DNA of 64,000 bases from Darksidea phi (taxonomy: Eukaryota; Ascomycota; Dothideomycetes; Pleosporales; Lentitheciaceae): the NCBI GenBank assembly GCA_030770425.1, contig JASJFT010000005.1, forward strand, positions 496,001 to 560,000, in the 5' to 3' direction. Positions 35,263 through 45,297 of the stretch are shown piece after piece; the first letter of the stretch is position 1, and the number at the start of each line of letters is the position of its first letter. The notes below the pieces were generated by a model that saw only the letters and a program-made list of their open reading frames with translations, made no database searches and was not told where the DNA came from. The translations under genes were made by a program, and so were the position numbers.

Positions 35263-36051
35263 ACAGACTACGAGGGCGGGGTGTGGTATGAGGCAGCCTG
35301 GCGAGGCAGTGCAGGCGCAGGCGCTCATCGGTTTCAGCCCCCAGCACCCTGTGCGGCTGCGCATACGCTGCAACCAGATATATACACGAACCTGTACGAC
35401 GAAGAATACGCTCGTGAAGTCAGCGCCAAAGCCCGTGCCACCGGCACCGGTCCCAAACCATCCGGCCGCCAACGCCAAATTGGCTCGGGCAACCTGCTGC
35501 GTAAACCACCAGCCACCGAAGAAAAGATCAACGTCGTCGAAGAACATCTTGGTATGAAGCTACCAGATGACTACAAAGCCTTCCTGCGTATCTCAAATGG
35601 CTTCGTAGAACACAACTATCCACACTACATCGACGTCATTGCCGGGACAGGTTATCTAACATGGAAACCCCCGTCCATTCCAGAATACACGCTTAACCTC
35701 CTTCCCGCCTTCGAGAGCAAGATTAACATGGATATCCCCGGCGTAAAGCTCGATCGCATCCTCAATCTCAATATGTCGATGGACGAACCAAACTATGCTT
35801 GCCTTGTTGAGCCAGCGTATATGGACGAGGCCCGGAAGCGCCTGCGAGGGTGCTATGAAAACGATGCTGACGAGCAGATAAAGCGTATTATCGACATGAG
35901 TGTGCAGAATTACTATGGTGGGTGGGGGGAGCTGGAGAGCCTGGATTGGGGCATTATGCGGTTTGAGAAGTATTATAGACACTTTATGCCCGGGTTCAGG
36001 GTTTACTTGGAGGATTTGGCCAGTAGATCGGGCACGTTCAAGTGGTGGTGA
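35263..36051 (+). CDS. SMI1/KNR4 (SUKH-like) family protein, 5' end uncertain
   Basis: This frame is open from 35263 and ends at TGA 36049-36051, about 260 residues. The core from TEEKINVVEEHLGMKLPDDY through KAFLRISNGFVEHNYPHYID is the SMI1/KNR4 signature, and the C-terminal half has LESLDWGIMRFEKYYRHFM. In yeast, Smi1/Knr4 coordinates cell-wall synthesis and signalling; the wider SUKH superfamily also includes bacterial immunity proteins. There is no ATG at the start of the open frame, so the first exon must lie upstream or be lost. The upstream DNA is the reversed HET fragment, suggesting a rearrangement. Function here is inferred from the fold only. Confidence 0.7.
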   Translation, partial: TDYEGGVWYEAAWRGSAGAGAHRFQPPAPCAAAHTLQPDIYTNLYDEEYAREVSAKARATGTGPKPSGRQRQIGSGNLLRKPPATEEKINVVEEHLGMKLPDDYKAFLRISNGFVEHNYPHYIDVIAGTGYLTWKPPSIPEYTLNLLPAFESKINMDIPGVKLDRILNLNMSMDEPNYACLVEPAYMDEARKRLRGCYENDADEQIKRIIDMSVQNYYGGWGELESLDWGIMRFEKYYRHFMPGFRVYLEDLASRSGTFKWW

Positions 36052-36632
36052 TGGGGTTGAAGAGGACCGGAAATCGCAAGAATTTGGTAAGGCGAGATGA
36101 GAAAATGCAATACGATGTATGCAGGCGCGCAACGGAAGATAAAGGACAGATGCGACGACGAATTTCACGTTGGCAGCCACCGGCAATGTCTATATCAGGG
36201 CGAATTGATCAAAGGCAGACTTTCTTCACGGTCAAACGCGACAACGCCGTACTTAACTGACCGGAAGACACGAGGGCGGAATCTTCCATTCATGTGGTAG
36301 GATTACAAGCATCTGTCCATGTCAGCACCCGATGTCTCGGCAAGTCCTTAGGTTTGGATTGGCTTGTTCCTAAGAGCCTTGGTGTTCGACTAAGTACTAA
36401 TGATACGAGCACAAGTATCTCTAATATAGCCAATTTACTGTATAGCGTTAGTTGCTCAGCCGTCACAAGCTAGGAACCCGCGCTTGGGCCCTACCAACAT
36501 CTGTGCCGCACAGCCACATATATCAGCGATGCTGACATCCTCAAACGTGGAATCTTTCTTGCTCTTTTAATAACCCATCCTCCAACAATCTATTCCGCCC
36601 TCCAAGCGCACACAAATTTCAAACTATATCGA
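36052..36632. other. Spacer upstream of acetyltransferase pseudogene
   Basis: No gene recognised; short frames only. Confidence 0.4.
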
Positions 36633-38227
36633 ATGTCTCTTTGTCGAAGTTCTTCGAAATCGACAGGAATCGACAACGGCATAATACCGGCTGCTCCGAA
36701 AAAGATTAGGAAACTGGGCTTCAAGTCAGTCTAGATAAATCTCCCTAAACCCGGAAACTAACGAGCAACAGTGAGACTTATCAACTCACAAGGTATACTT
36801 TGAATCAGAAACGTGGGACATCTGTGGCATGTCGCTACCAAATACCCAAAAGTCTCACAGGTCACGACGGCAACACCAAACTCGCCAACGCTATTCACGG
36901 CGCTATTGGTCGCGTCATTTACAGGGCGCCACTTCTCCAGGTCGGTTATAGTGGCGAGAATACAACAAAACCGTTCTGGATTCAGCTCGGCTCGGTCAAT
37001 CTCCAGGAACATGTCATATGGACCACTCTGAACGACAGCGCGAATAATGACCAAGCTATACAGGCCACCATTGCGTCGTACATTAACATAAAGTTTCCTG
37101 ACATTGATAAGAGACCAGGCTTTCGAGTCGTGATCATGCAACACACCGAGAAAGACTTCCTTGATATACTTGTCGTCTTTAATCATCGCCATGGCGATGG
37201 CATGAGCGCGAAGATATTCCATCACTTCTTGTTGGCCGAACTAAACAAACCCGTGGGCGATGATCAGCAGAATCTCACCCTAACCTTCGAGGACTCATCG
37301 AAAAACTTCCCGCCCCCAACCGAGAAAGTAGCGGACTTGTCTCTCAGCCTAGGTCTCATTTTAAAGGAAGCTTGGGACGAGTACAAGCCCGGAGCATCAT
37401 TAGCAACAAAACCAACAGATGCAAAATGGCCCCGATCCGTTCCCAGCCGTACAAGACACAATTCCAAGTGTTCACGATTCACCAGAACACACTTTCCAAA
37501 GTCCTATCGGCCTGTCGCGACCACAATACCACCTTGACTGCTCTTCTCAGCAGCCTACCAATAATCTCACTAGCCTCCCAGATCAATGAGAAGCTAGCAC
37601 CAGGTTTCGCCAGCAGTACAGCGATTGGCCAGCGCCGCTTCATTCCTCCGCACAAAAAACGGTATCCCTGGCTAGAATCCCAAGGAGACGATCGCGAACT
37701 ACGTCGCTACCATGTACCACGAGTTTGGCGTAGATCTCGTAGCAGAGATCCGCTCCAAGCTTAGCACAGCTTCCAATGGATCTGATCTTTCTGAAGAGCT
37801 TGTCGATGTGCTCTGAAAAACATCCGCGCGCGTGCGCAACGAGATCTCCAAGCGTCTCGAAATGGGCCTTCGCGACGACATGGTCGGTCTCATGAAACTC
37901 GTGCCGGACTGGCGAAAGAAGCATCTAAAAGATGCAGAGAAGTCCAGGGCGCTGTCTTGGTTCGTCACGAATCTTGGGTCGTTTGAGGAGCTGCCTGCAT
38001 CGATGACGAGGGAGTCTTATGATCCGAATACGCATTGGGCAATTCGGAGAGCGCAGTTCACTGCTAGTGCGGAGGTTCCAGTGTGGGCGCCGTTGCTGGC
38101 GGTTGCATCTGTGAGGAATGGAGATTTGGTGGTTACATGCACGTGGCAGGATACTGTGGTTGAAGCGAGTATGGTGGAGAGGTTGATGGGAGATATGGAG
38201 AGGTGGTTGGTGCAACTAGGAAGTTAG
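36633..38227 (+). pseudogene. Alcohol acetyltransferase-like (AATase) pseudogene
   Basis: A 92-base first exon (36633-36724) and a 47-bp intron lead into the main exon from 36772. The product matches the fungal alcohol acetyltransferase family (BAHD-like fold): an early ACRYQIPKS block, the active-site-type motif NHRHGDGMS (HxxxDG) near 37185, and a C-terminal WAPLLAVASVRNGDL block. The frame breaks three times. A one-base loss near 37428 (after TDAKW) is compensated by a one-base gain near 37675 (before PKETIANYV), and an in-frame TGA at 37814-37816 sits where Trp is likely. Net length would otherwise be 515 residues. Sequencing error could explain one break but hardly all three. Enzymes of this family make volatile esters. 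Confidence 0.82.
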
Positions 38228-38600
38228 CTAAGCCATGGATTCTTCGACATGGGGAAGTGTCAGTAACGCTGCTCACCATTGAGACTTCCAGGTGCCGGCC
38301 ACTGTATTCGTGTTTCTTGCACCTTTAGGGGTAGATGATTTTTCTGGATTTATCTCAAGGGCGAGGTGGCAGTTCGGTACTCGTGTTATGTTTCGTTTTA
38401 ATTGTTAGGCTAAAGGTAAAGCACCAACTACAATTCGCAATTGCTGAATAAAGGGTTCCAAAAGCCGAGCACAGAGAGGTGACAGGAGTAGTGAAAGTAG
38501 GTCATGATATCCTCGAGTGCTCAAGCAGTTCGAAGAACGAAGTTACACCACTTATGAAAATCCATCGATTCAATGTACCCATAAACCGGGAAAAATACCC
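38228..38600. other. Convergent spacer
   Basis: 3' flanks of the acetyltransferase pseudogene and the receptor gene. No gene recognised. Confidence 0.4.
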
Positions 38601-39940
38601 TCACGCCCTTTCTTCCACGTCACTTCCTGAGACCCTGCTCTCTTCATCGATCTCAGCAACCACTTTAGAGGTTTCATCGTTCGTAGTGATGTGCCACAGG
38701 CTTCTTCGTCGCGCACGGGGCCCATCGTTATCTTCATTGGCCATGTGCGCATGCGGCGCGGAGGTGGTCTCAGGAAACACCTTTGCTTTTAAATACTGGA
38801 TGAATTTCGGGTAGCTGGGGAAGATATTGGGCATTGTGGAGTCGAGAAACTTTGGAAACACCGGAAGACACATGACTAGAAATCCCGACGTGCATTCCGG
38901 GACCGTGTAAAGGGCCATCAAGGCCGAGACATACGTCCGGTCCTGTGTATGTAGGAGTTTGACGTTCATAGATACGCGTAAACCGTCGAAGACGCAGGCG
39001 CTGTTCATTGTCAACGTAAGAAGCTAAGGTTGGAAGAGTGGAGTTCGACGTGCATTAAGCCAGCAAGAAACAGTATCCCAAGCTTCAGTTTCCTTTTTCC
39101 CGGCATTTGTAGGCCCCAAATCACTTTCTGTGTCCATACCAAGATGATTAAGTCGAGCGCAAAGTTAAAGCTCGAGCAGATCAAGTACTCCATTGGCCAA
39201 TTGACGCAACTACCGTTCGTGATGAGCGGGTCCCAAAGCTTTGCTATCGGTCTGCAAGCAAAGATCTCGATAAAGACGAGAATAATGTAGAAAAGGGTGT
39301 TGACCCAAAGAACCGCATGTGTCATCCAGAAGGTAAACGAGCGATCACCTATCGGAACAAAGACGCGAAGAAATTGCAGCAGAATGCTGAGTTTCAGCGC
39401 CAGAATGGTAATGTCATAGAAGACTGCTCCAACGTGGAGGCCCTAATCAAACATTAGGACAGCATAGCACAATGGGTGTTTGAGCACCTACAAGGAGATA
39501 TCTCTCAAGATTTCGTATAGAGATATCCCATTGGTGGATCACGGGGGCGAATCCAAAGATGTGCAAAACCGGCGCAAATTGTCCAATATTGAATAACTAT
39601 ATTAAGCTTAGCATTTCTAATGGTCCTTCCAGAGGAAGAAAAATAGGCATACTATTGCAGCGAGAAGCGCGTCTATGTTAACGCAGTTAGACCGAGTTAC
39701 CTACCATGTCATAGCTCTGGAATCATACCACTTACAGTCCTCGTAATGCCATTTCTTAATGAGAAACGATTTCACGTAGAATCTTATCAAACACATGACA
39801 ACGTCGATAATCAGGCATGGTATCGTGATCCCCAAGCTGAGGTCTCGTCGACTTGGGGGATCCGCAAGATTAGATCGGATGCCCGGGGGTGGATCCAGTG
39901 CTGGAAGATCAAGAAAGGCATTCTTGAGAGCGTCGTCCAT
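38601..39940 (-). CDS. Rhodopsin-domain integral membrane protein (PTH11-like receptor)
   Basis: Five exons, 39940-39736, 39672-39653 (20 bases), 39596-39492, 39442-39054 and 39000-38601, give 372 residues with the frame preserved. About seven hydrophobic helices are visible, including LGITIPCLIIDVVMCLIRFY, TILALKLSILLQFLRVF, HAVLWVNTLFYIILVFIEIF, the FNFALDLIILVWTQKVIWGL helix with its typical Asp, and CTSGFLVMCLPVF. A CRP..K.WDP...G.C element, typical of this family's extracellular loop (ACRPIAKLWDPLITNGSCVN), is present. The tail is cytosolic and Ser/Glu-rich. The last intron uses a probable GC donor (GCACGT); with an ordinary GT the frame fails. Fungal relatives sense host or environmental cues. 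Confidence 0.82.
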
Positions 39941-41036
39941 GTTTATTGCCTTTGCTCGGCGAACTCGAAATGGATAGTGAAAGTTGTTCCGGTTGCCTCT
40001 TGATTTCTGAGTTCTCTTCTTAAGCTAACTGTAAAAGAAGTGATTCCCGCTGTTTGCGGGTTAAATAAAAACGGCAGACGTCTTTTGATGACCCGTCAGA
40101 TGGCACCACAATTGCTCGTTGTTAACTTATAGCAAAACCGGATGTATTAATTCTCGGACTCCGACAAGTGTGGTACAGCATCGCGTCGAGACTGCAGCAG
40201 GTGATCTGAGCCTGATTTGGGCTCGAGTGAGTGTCAGCAGTTATTGCATCTCAGGGACGTGCAACCAGTTGAGTTGACAGGGGCCCGTCGCGAAGAGCAG
40301 TGTTTCGAACCCGAGCATATGGCAAGCAATACTTTAATCCTGGTGCGCTGAATTCTGGATGCACGTATGCGGGGCTGACTCTGCGTAAATCGCAGTGCCA
40401 GCCAATCTGATCGATTCTCAGGAGGCACAGAGAGCCATTTCGCCCCCACACTTGCAGACAATGTCGATGACTGATGATATTGCGCTCATAACACCATCTT
40501 CGGTAGCCGAGAGGGCCTTCTCGATGAAGCGAAGCGGGCAATACCTGCCTCAATTCTTCTACGCTGGAGGTCAACGCAGTTTCGGCGGAGGTTCAGATGC
40601 AACCAAGGCAAGTGGCTAGGTCACCTCGATTCTTATGGAACTTGAGCCTCTAATCGGAAATCAGATCTTCAACAGAACCAGTCGAAAGTGGATCAAGGAC
40701 TCATATGATTGGTAGATTAAGCGACTTCCGAAGATCCCTCTTTGGGGAAGCCGGATCGATATAGCGAGAAGCTCCTCTGCTGCATCATAACGCCTAAGTT
40801 GATCACGTCCGCAGGTCCAATGACCTCAATGTGTCGAAGCTTCCTGAGCACTATCAACACTACCAGCAACACTTCCGGGAACACTGCCAGCAACTTTCGC
40901 TCGCCTTGCGCCCTCCGCGGTCAATAGCTGGGGCCATGGGACTCGCCAGCCGACTTTTACGCGGTCGCGCGAAACTCAGCCTCGCCGTCTTCTGTGCTTC
41001 ACGATAAATGCTATCGCCAATCCTCTTCACGAACAA
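39941..41036. other. Intergenic region
   Basis: About 1.1 kb upstream of the receptor gene. Only short frames are present; no family recognised. Confidence 0.4.
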
Positions 41037-41615
41037 ATGGACGTGAATCCGCGCATCGATGTCCAGTCGCGCACAAGCCCGAGCTATGAATTCTCAATCT
41101 GTGCCGCGAACCGCAGACACGCTCGTCGCAGCTACGAACGATCCATGTGGGTATCCCCATGTGTCCGCCCTTCTACCTCCCTCTTGCTGACAGCGGGTAC
41201 AATACCTGCAGTGCCCACAGTTTCTCATGCCGCGCCCTTCGAAATTGTGCCTGCCTTCACTGCCGTCAATGGCAGAGCTACTCCGCCGGTCCAATCGCGA
41301 CTGGCGCTCCTCGAACAAGATGCGAAATCGCTTCCGGCTGCGCGCATGATATGGCGGAGGTGGCGGCTCCGGTCATACCCTCCAACAAGCTCCTCGGAAC
41401 CGACCAAAGCACGCTTGAAGACCGGGTGTAGGAATTGTCGGAAACGAAGGACGAAATGCGATGGGGCCCGGCCATCCTGTTTGGCATGCCAGAAGATCGG
41501 CACACCTGGAGGAACGCCTTGCACACCTGGAGGAACGCCCTGCGCCAGTAAGCAACTAGCTTCGTCCATTTGGCTCATTAGCAATGAGGCATCCGATAAT
41601 GGTATGTGGGAATGA
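41037..41615 (+). pseudogene. Zn2Cys6 transcription-factor fragment
   Basis: Near the end of a 192-codon open frame lies TGCRNCRKRRTKCDGARP followed by SCLACQK, a Zn(II)2Cys6 binuclear cluster (C-x2-C-x6-C-x6-C-x2-C). Instead of the normal sixth Cys context, the frame enters a duplicated TPGGTPC unit and stops about 30 residues later. The long middle region and fungal-specific transcription-factor domain are absent. The preceding 130 residues are low-complexity and unconvincing. It is probably a 5' remnant of a regulator gene, broken at a 21-bp tandem duplication. Confidence 0.6.
41501..41542. repeat. 21-bp direct tandem repeat
   Basis: Two copies of cacacctggaggaacgcc plus three bases. In frame it duplicates the TPGGTPC peptide directly after the Zn2Cys6 motif. 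Confidence 0.85.
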
Positions 41616-42390
41616 GGACGAATGAGAGGATAGGTATTTCGTCGAGAGGTAGCTATTCTATCTACGTAGGCTAGAGGATAAGCTTATATAGGGAAGACCG
41701 TTTAGGAGGAAGGAATTGGCCTTCTTAGTAGGCTATCGAGGAAACCAATACCTAACGCAGAAGATAGAACTGGTATCTATGGTAGATACGATACGAACAA
41801 TAGCGTAGGGGATCGAATACGGAGGAACCGGTAGGGATAGGCAGGACGGAGGACGACGGGGATACCTAGCTAGGGAGGGTAGGAGGTTCGGCGTTGTCGG
41901 CGCGTTTAACTGTCTATATATATTATTAGTAAATTGGGAGCTGTCATTGTCGTGTAGTTGCTGCCTATGCTGTTGCGTGAGATGTCGAAACATTGAAACA
42001 CAATGAGGTGATTAGAATCACGAAAAACACAGCCAGCCCAGGAGCCAACGTGACGTCACGCCGGGTAGTGGCCAAGCTCCCTGGGGAGGGGATTCCTCTA
42101 TAATACTCTACATGTAGATGAGAACAGAAGGTAATTTTGCGTGTAATGTGTATAGAAAATGGTATAGCGTGAGCACTCAGTGGCGCTCGGGAAAACCCTC
42201 TAACCCCCCTGTATTCCGAAAGCTAATAAGGTAATAGGATCTTGTCCGTAAGACGAAGTACTATAAACACCCGTAACGCTAGTGATAATAGAGGCTCTTA
42301 CGTCGTTGTATAATCTGATCAAATAGGATGCTTTTGTACTTGATAAGCTAAGTAAAAAGCGCCTATAGAGGCGCGTACAGAAGCTCGTAA
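41616..42390. other. TA-rich degenerate repeat DNA
   Basis: The segment is rich in TA dinucleotides (tatatataggg, gctattctatctacgtaggctag) and short of CA, with no open frames. This is the look of RIP-mutated transposon sequence. Confidence 0.5.
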
Positions 42391-42702
42391 GTGCCGCCCG
42401 AATATCCTTTGCGGAATGTGCCCTCCTTGAGGATTAAAATAAACAAGGAAGCCAAAGTTCGCCGATCGACCAGATCGGTGGTTCTAGGGAAGGCGAAGGT
42501 GATGAGCTATGAGGACCTCGAGGAGGCACGAACGAAGCGTGCTGCGAAAGAGAAAACTACCGCGGGCAAGGGTGAGGGAAAACGCGGTCGTAAGCGCAAG
42601 AGTGCTGCGCTAGAGGCGGGTTCGCCAGAGCCAAAGGCCAAAGTGGCGGGAAGGCCCCACCAGCGCCATGGAGGGCCCCAGTGGCGCGGATGTATTAAGT
42701 AG
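42391..42702 (+). pseudogene. C-terminal remnant of a pogo/Tc1-type (DDE) transposase
   Basis: The frame ends with VLGKAKVMSYEDLEEARTKR followed by a Lys/Arg-rich KRGRKRKSAALEAG run. This is the usual C-terminal tail of fungal pogo-family DDE transposases, where VMSYEDI..A..KR is characteristic. The catalytic domain is missing, the upstream DNA is TA-rich and stop-filled, and the tail ends in unrelated HGGPQWRGCIK. It is a dead element adjoining the HET-ankyrin gene. Confidence 0.65.
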
Positions 42703-42987
42703 AAGCAACTTGCTTCAAGGGATAGTCTTCCGCTAGGAGTTGCCCAGGTTATATAGGAAGAGGATAAAGTTATAATACAGTTGCGAGCAGAATCGGTTTC
42801 CGGTTTGCATTTCGTTTTGTTCTCGGCGCACGGACTGCTTGGCATACGCTTAACCTAAATCGTCTTAGACTCTAACCAGGGCTGAGGTTGAAGTTTCGTT
42901 GCGAAGACGCGGTCGACCTGACACTGGCGGCAGCCTTGCTCTGCCTAACTATTGTATTTCGCTACACAGCATAGTTCCTCCATTATC

Positions 42988-45297
42988 ATGGAGGAATATT
43001 GTTATTCTCAACTCTCGCTGCCGACCAGCATCCGCCTACTCCGACTGCTACCGAGCGAAAAGGATGTAAAGAGCTTACGATGCGAACTTTTCGAGTATCG
43101 CTTTCGAAACTCAGATAAACCATCTTATCCTTACGAAGCACTGTCGTACGTTTGGGGCAGCGAGAAAAAACCCCAGTCCATTTCTATTGATAACCAGAAC
43201 TTGAATATTACGCAAAATCTCTATACGGCGCTTCTACATCTTCGAGACCATGGCTGTTCTCGAACCATCTGGGTAGATGCTGTTTGCATCAACCAAGATA
43301 ATGAGAAGGAAAAAGAAGAGCAGATCCCGTTAATGGCAGAGATATACGCAAAAGCATGCCGTGTAGTTGTTTGGCTTGGGGAGGCTGAGAATGGTAGCCA
43401 TCATGCGCTTGAGGTAATACGTCTCACATGTGAGAAGTCCAAAAAGTTATCAAACGCAAACATGTTTCAACGAGAAATTTTGCAACGAGAAATTTTGCAA
43501 CTACTTCAAAGGCCATGGTTTCGACGAATCTGGGTAGGGAACTAGAGTTCTAAGTGCTTTTTTTTTTTTTTTTGAATCAACTAACCACTGTTCTAGGTTC
43601 TGCAAGAAATGGCTGCCGCTCGGCATGTCTTGATCATGTGTGGCTCTACAGAGATCGATGGTCATACCTTCTGCTTAGGTCTGGAGTCTTTAGGTACAGC
43701 CTCTGAAGACGTCACAACTCAGGTTACCTTCTTGATCCAAGGAGCTATATTCCGGTCTAGGCACATCTCGCAAAAACAGGGGAGGCTCTCGCTAGATATT
43801 TGTTCTCTAGGCGAGCTCATTGATATGTACCATGCTCATAAGGCCACGAAACGCCACGACAAGGTATATGCCTTGCTCGGCATGTGCTCGGACGATTTAA
43901 GTGCAGCTGGCTTGGAGCCTGACTACAGCCTTCCATGGAGGGTGCTTATGAAGCGCGTGGTCAAGTTCCTTCTCAGTGATTATGTCTCCGTTGATACTTG
44001 GAACGAAAAAGAGGCGGCAATTATTAAGAGCAAGGGCTGTGTACTTGGAAAGGTGTCGACGATAGATATCAACAATGGTTCGGAGGGCGGACAGAATGTA
44101 GAAGCCACCATCAATACATCACCGGGATGTAAAATCAAGAGGGGCGCTCGCTGGCTTCTACGGAACTCGGCCAAATCCATTCGAAAAGGAGACCTGATTT
44201 GCCTTTTGCAAGGAGCCTCTCTGCCCACGATCATCAGATCACGGGAGGATCACTTCACAATTGTTGAGATCGCACCAGTGCATCTGAAGCATACAGATGG
44301 AGATGTTGAGTGGTCAAAACTTGCACAATCAGCATCTTTAACTCGCGATTTTCTTCTTGTTTGGGACTGGAAGACCTCTCTCCGGAATCGGGATCCTGGT
44401 CCATACGATGCATTGATGGGAGCAAATGGTTTGCAGTCGCAGTATGCAAAGACGGAGTTGGAAATAGATATGGATAATGCTATCCGGAAATGGGATGCTG
44501 CACAGATATTAGGAGACGGGGAATTTAGCGAAGCAGAAGAAAAAAGACAAAAGGCAAAAAAGCTATTTCAGGTAGTGGTTGGAAAAGAGCACACACATTC
44601 TCTGGAATGTCAATGCAGCCAGGTACCGCTATTATTGGCTGCAGAGAATGGAGAGAGTGTGATAGTGGACCTGTTACTTGCAATAGGTGATGTTGACCTA
44701 GAATTGAAGGATTATCTCGGTCGGACGCCGCTGTCGTGGGCAGCCGGGGGAGGGCACGAGGCCGTGGTCAAGCTGCTGCTCGAGACGGGCAAGGTCGAGG
44801 TCAATACGGAGGATACCTACGGCCAGACGCCGCTGTTGGGGGCAGCCGAGGGAGGGCACGAGGCCGTGGTCAAGCTGCTGCTCGAGACGGGCAAGGTCGA
44901 GGTCGACGCGAAGGATAGGGAATACGGTCGGACGCCGCTATTGTGGGCAGCCGGGGGAGGGTACGAGGCCGTAGTCAAGCTACTACTCGAGACGGGTAAG
45001 GTTGATGTCGATACGAAGGATAGCTACGGTCGGACGCCGCTGTCGTGGGCAGCCGGGGGAGGACACGAGGCCGTAGTCAAGCTGCTGCTCGAGACGGGCA
45101 AGGTCGAGGTCGACGCGAAGGATAGGAAATACGGTCGGACGCCGCTGTCGTGGGCAGCCGAGAGAGGGCACGAGGCCGTGGTCAAGCTGCTGCTCGAGAC
45201 GGGCAAGGTCGAGGTCAATACGGAGGAGAGCTACGGTCGGACGCCGCTGTCGTGGGCAGCCGAGAAAGGGCACGAGGCCGTGATCAAGCTACTATAA
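42988..45297 (+). CDS. HET domain plus ankyrin-repeat protein
   Basis: Two exons, 42988-43533 and 43597-45297, flank a 63-bp intron that carries a run of about 15 T, giving 748 residues. An in-frame ATG 36 bases upstream (42952) is an alternative start. The HET domain (about 45-200) has YPYEALSYVWGS, the IWVDAVCINQ box and EIYAKACRVVVWLG. The middle (200-520) is a typical HET-protein linker (YALLGMCSDDLSAAGLEPDY). From about 523, one diverged ankyrin unit is followed by six units of ~34 residues nearly identical in DNA (TPLSWAAGGGHEAVVKLLLE); the last is cut short by TAA. HET proteins trigger incompatibility cell death, and uniform ankyrin repeats suggest fast ligand-binding evolution. The abrupt end beside AT-rich DNA suggests the array was once longer. 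Confidence 0.88.
44719..45296 (+). repeat. Near-identical ankyrin-coding tandem repeat
   Basis: Six units of 102-108 bp. Core pieces such as gaggccgtggtcaagctgctg and ctcgagacgggcaaggtcga recur with only a few base changes. This homogeneity indicates recent expansion or gene conversion. Confidence 0.9.

Noticed and set aside
37414..37680. Introns explaining the two frame changes in the acetyltransferase gene
   Set aside because: No donor or acceptor pair occurs at either site; homology is continuous to within one base across each shift.
44983..45273. Antisense open frames across the ankyrin array
   Set aside because: They exist only because the repeat unit is a multiple of three and GC-rich; they repeat the same shadow peptide.
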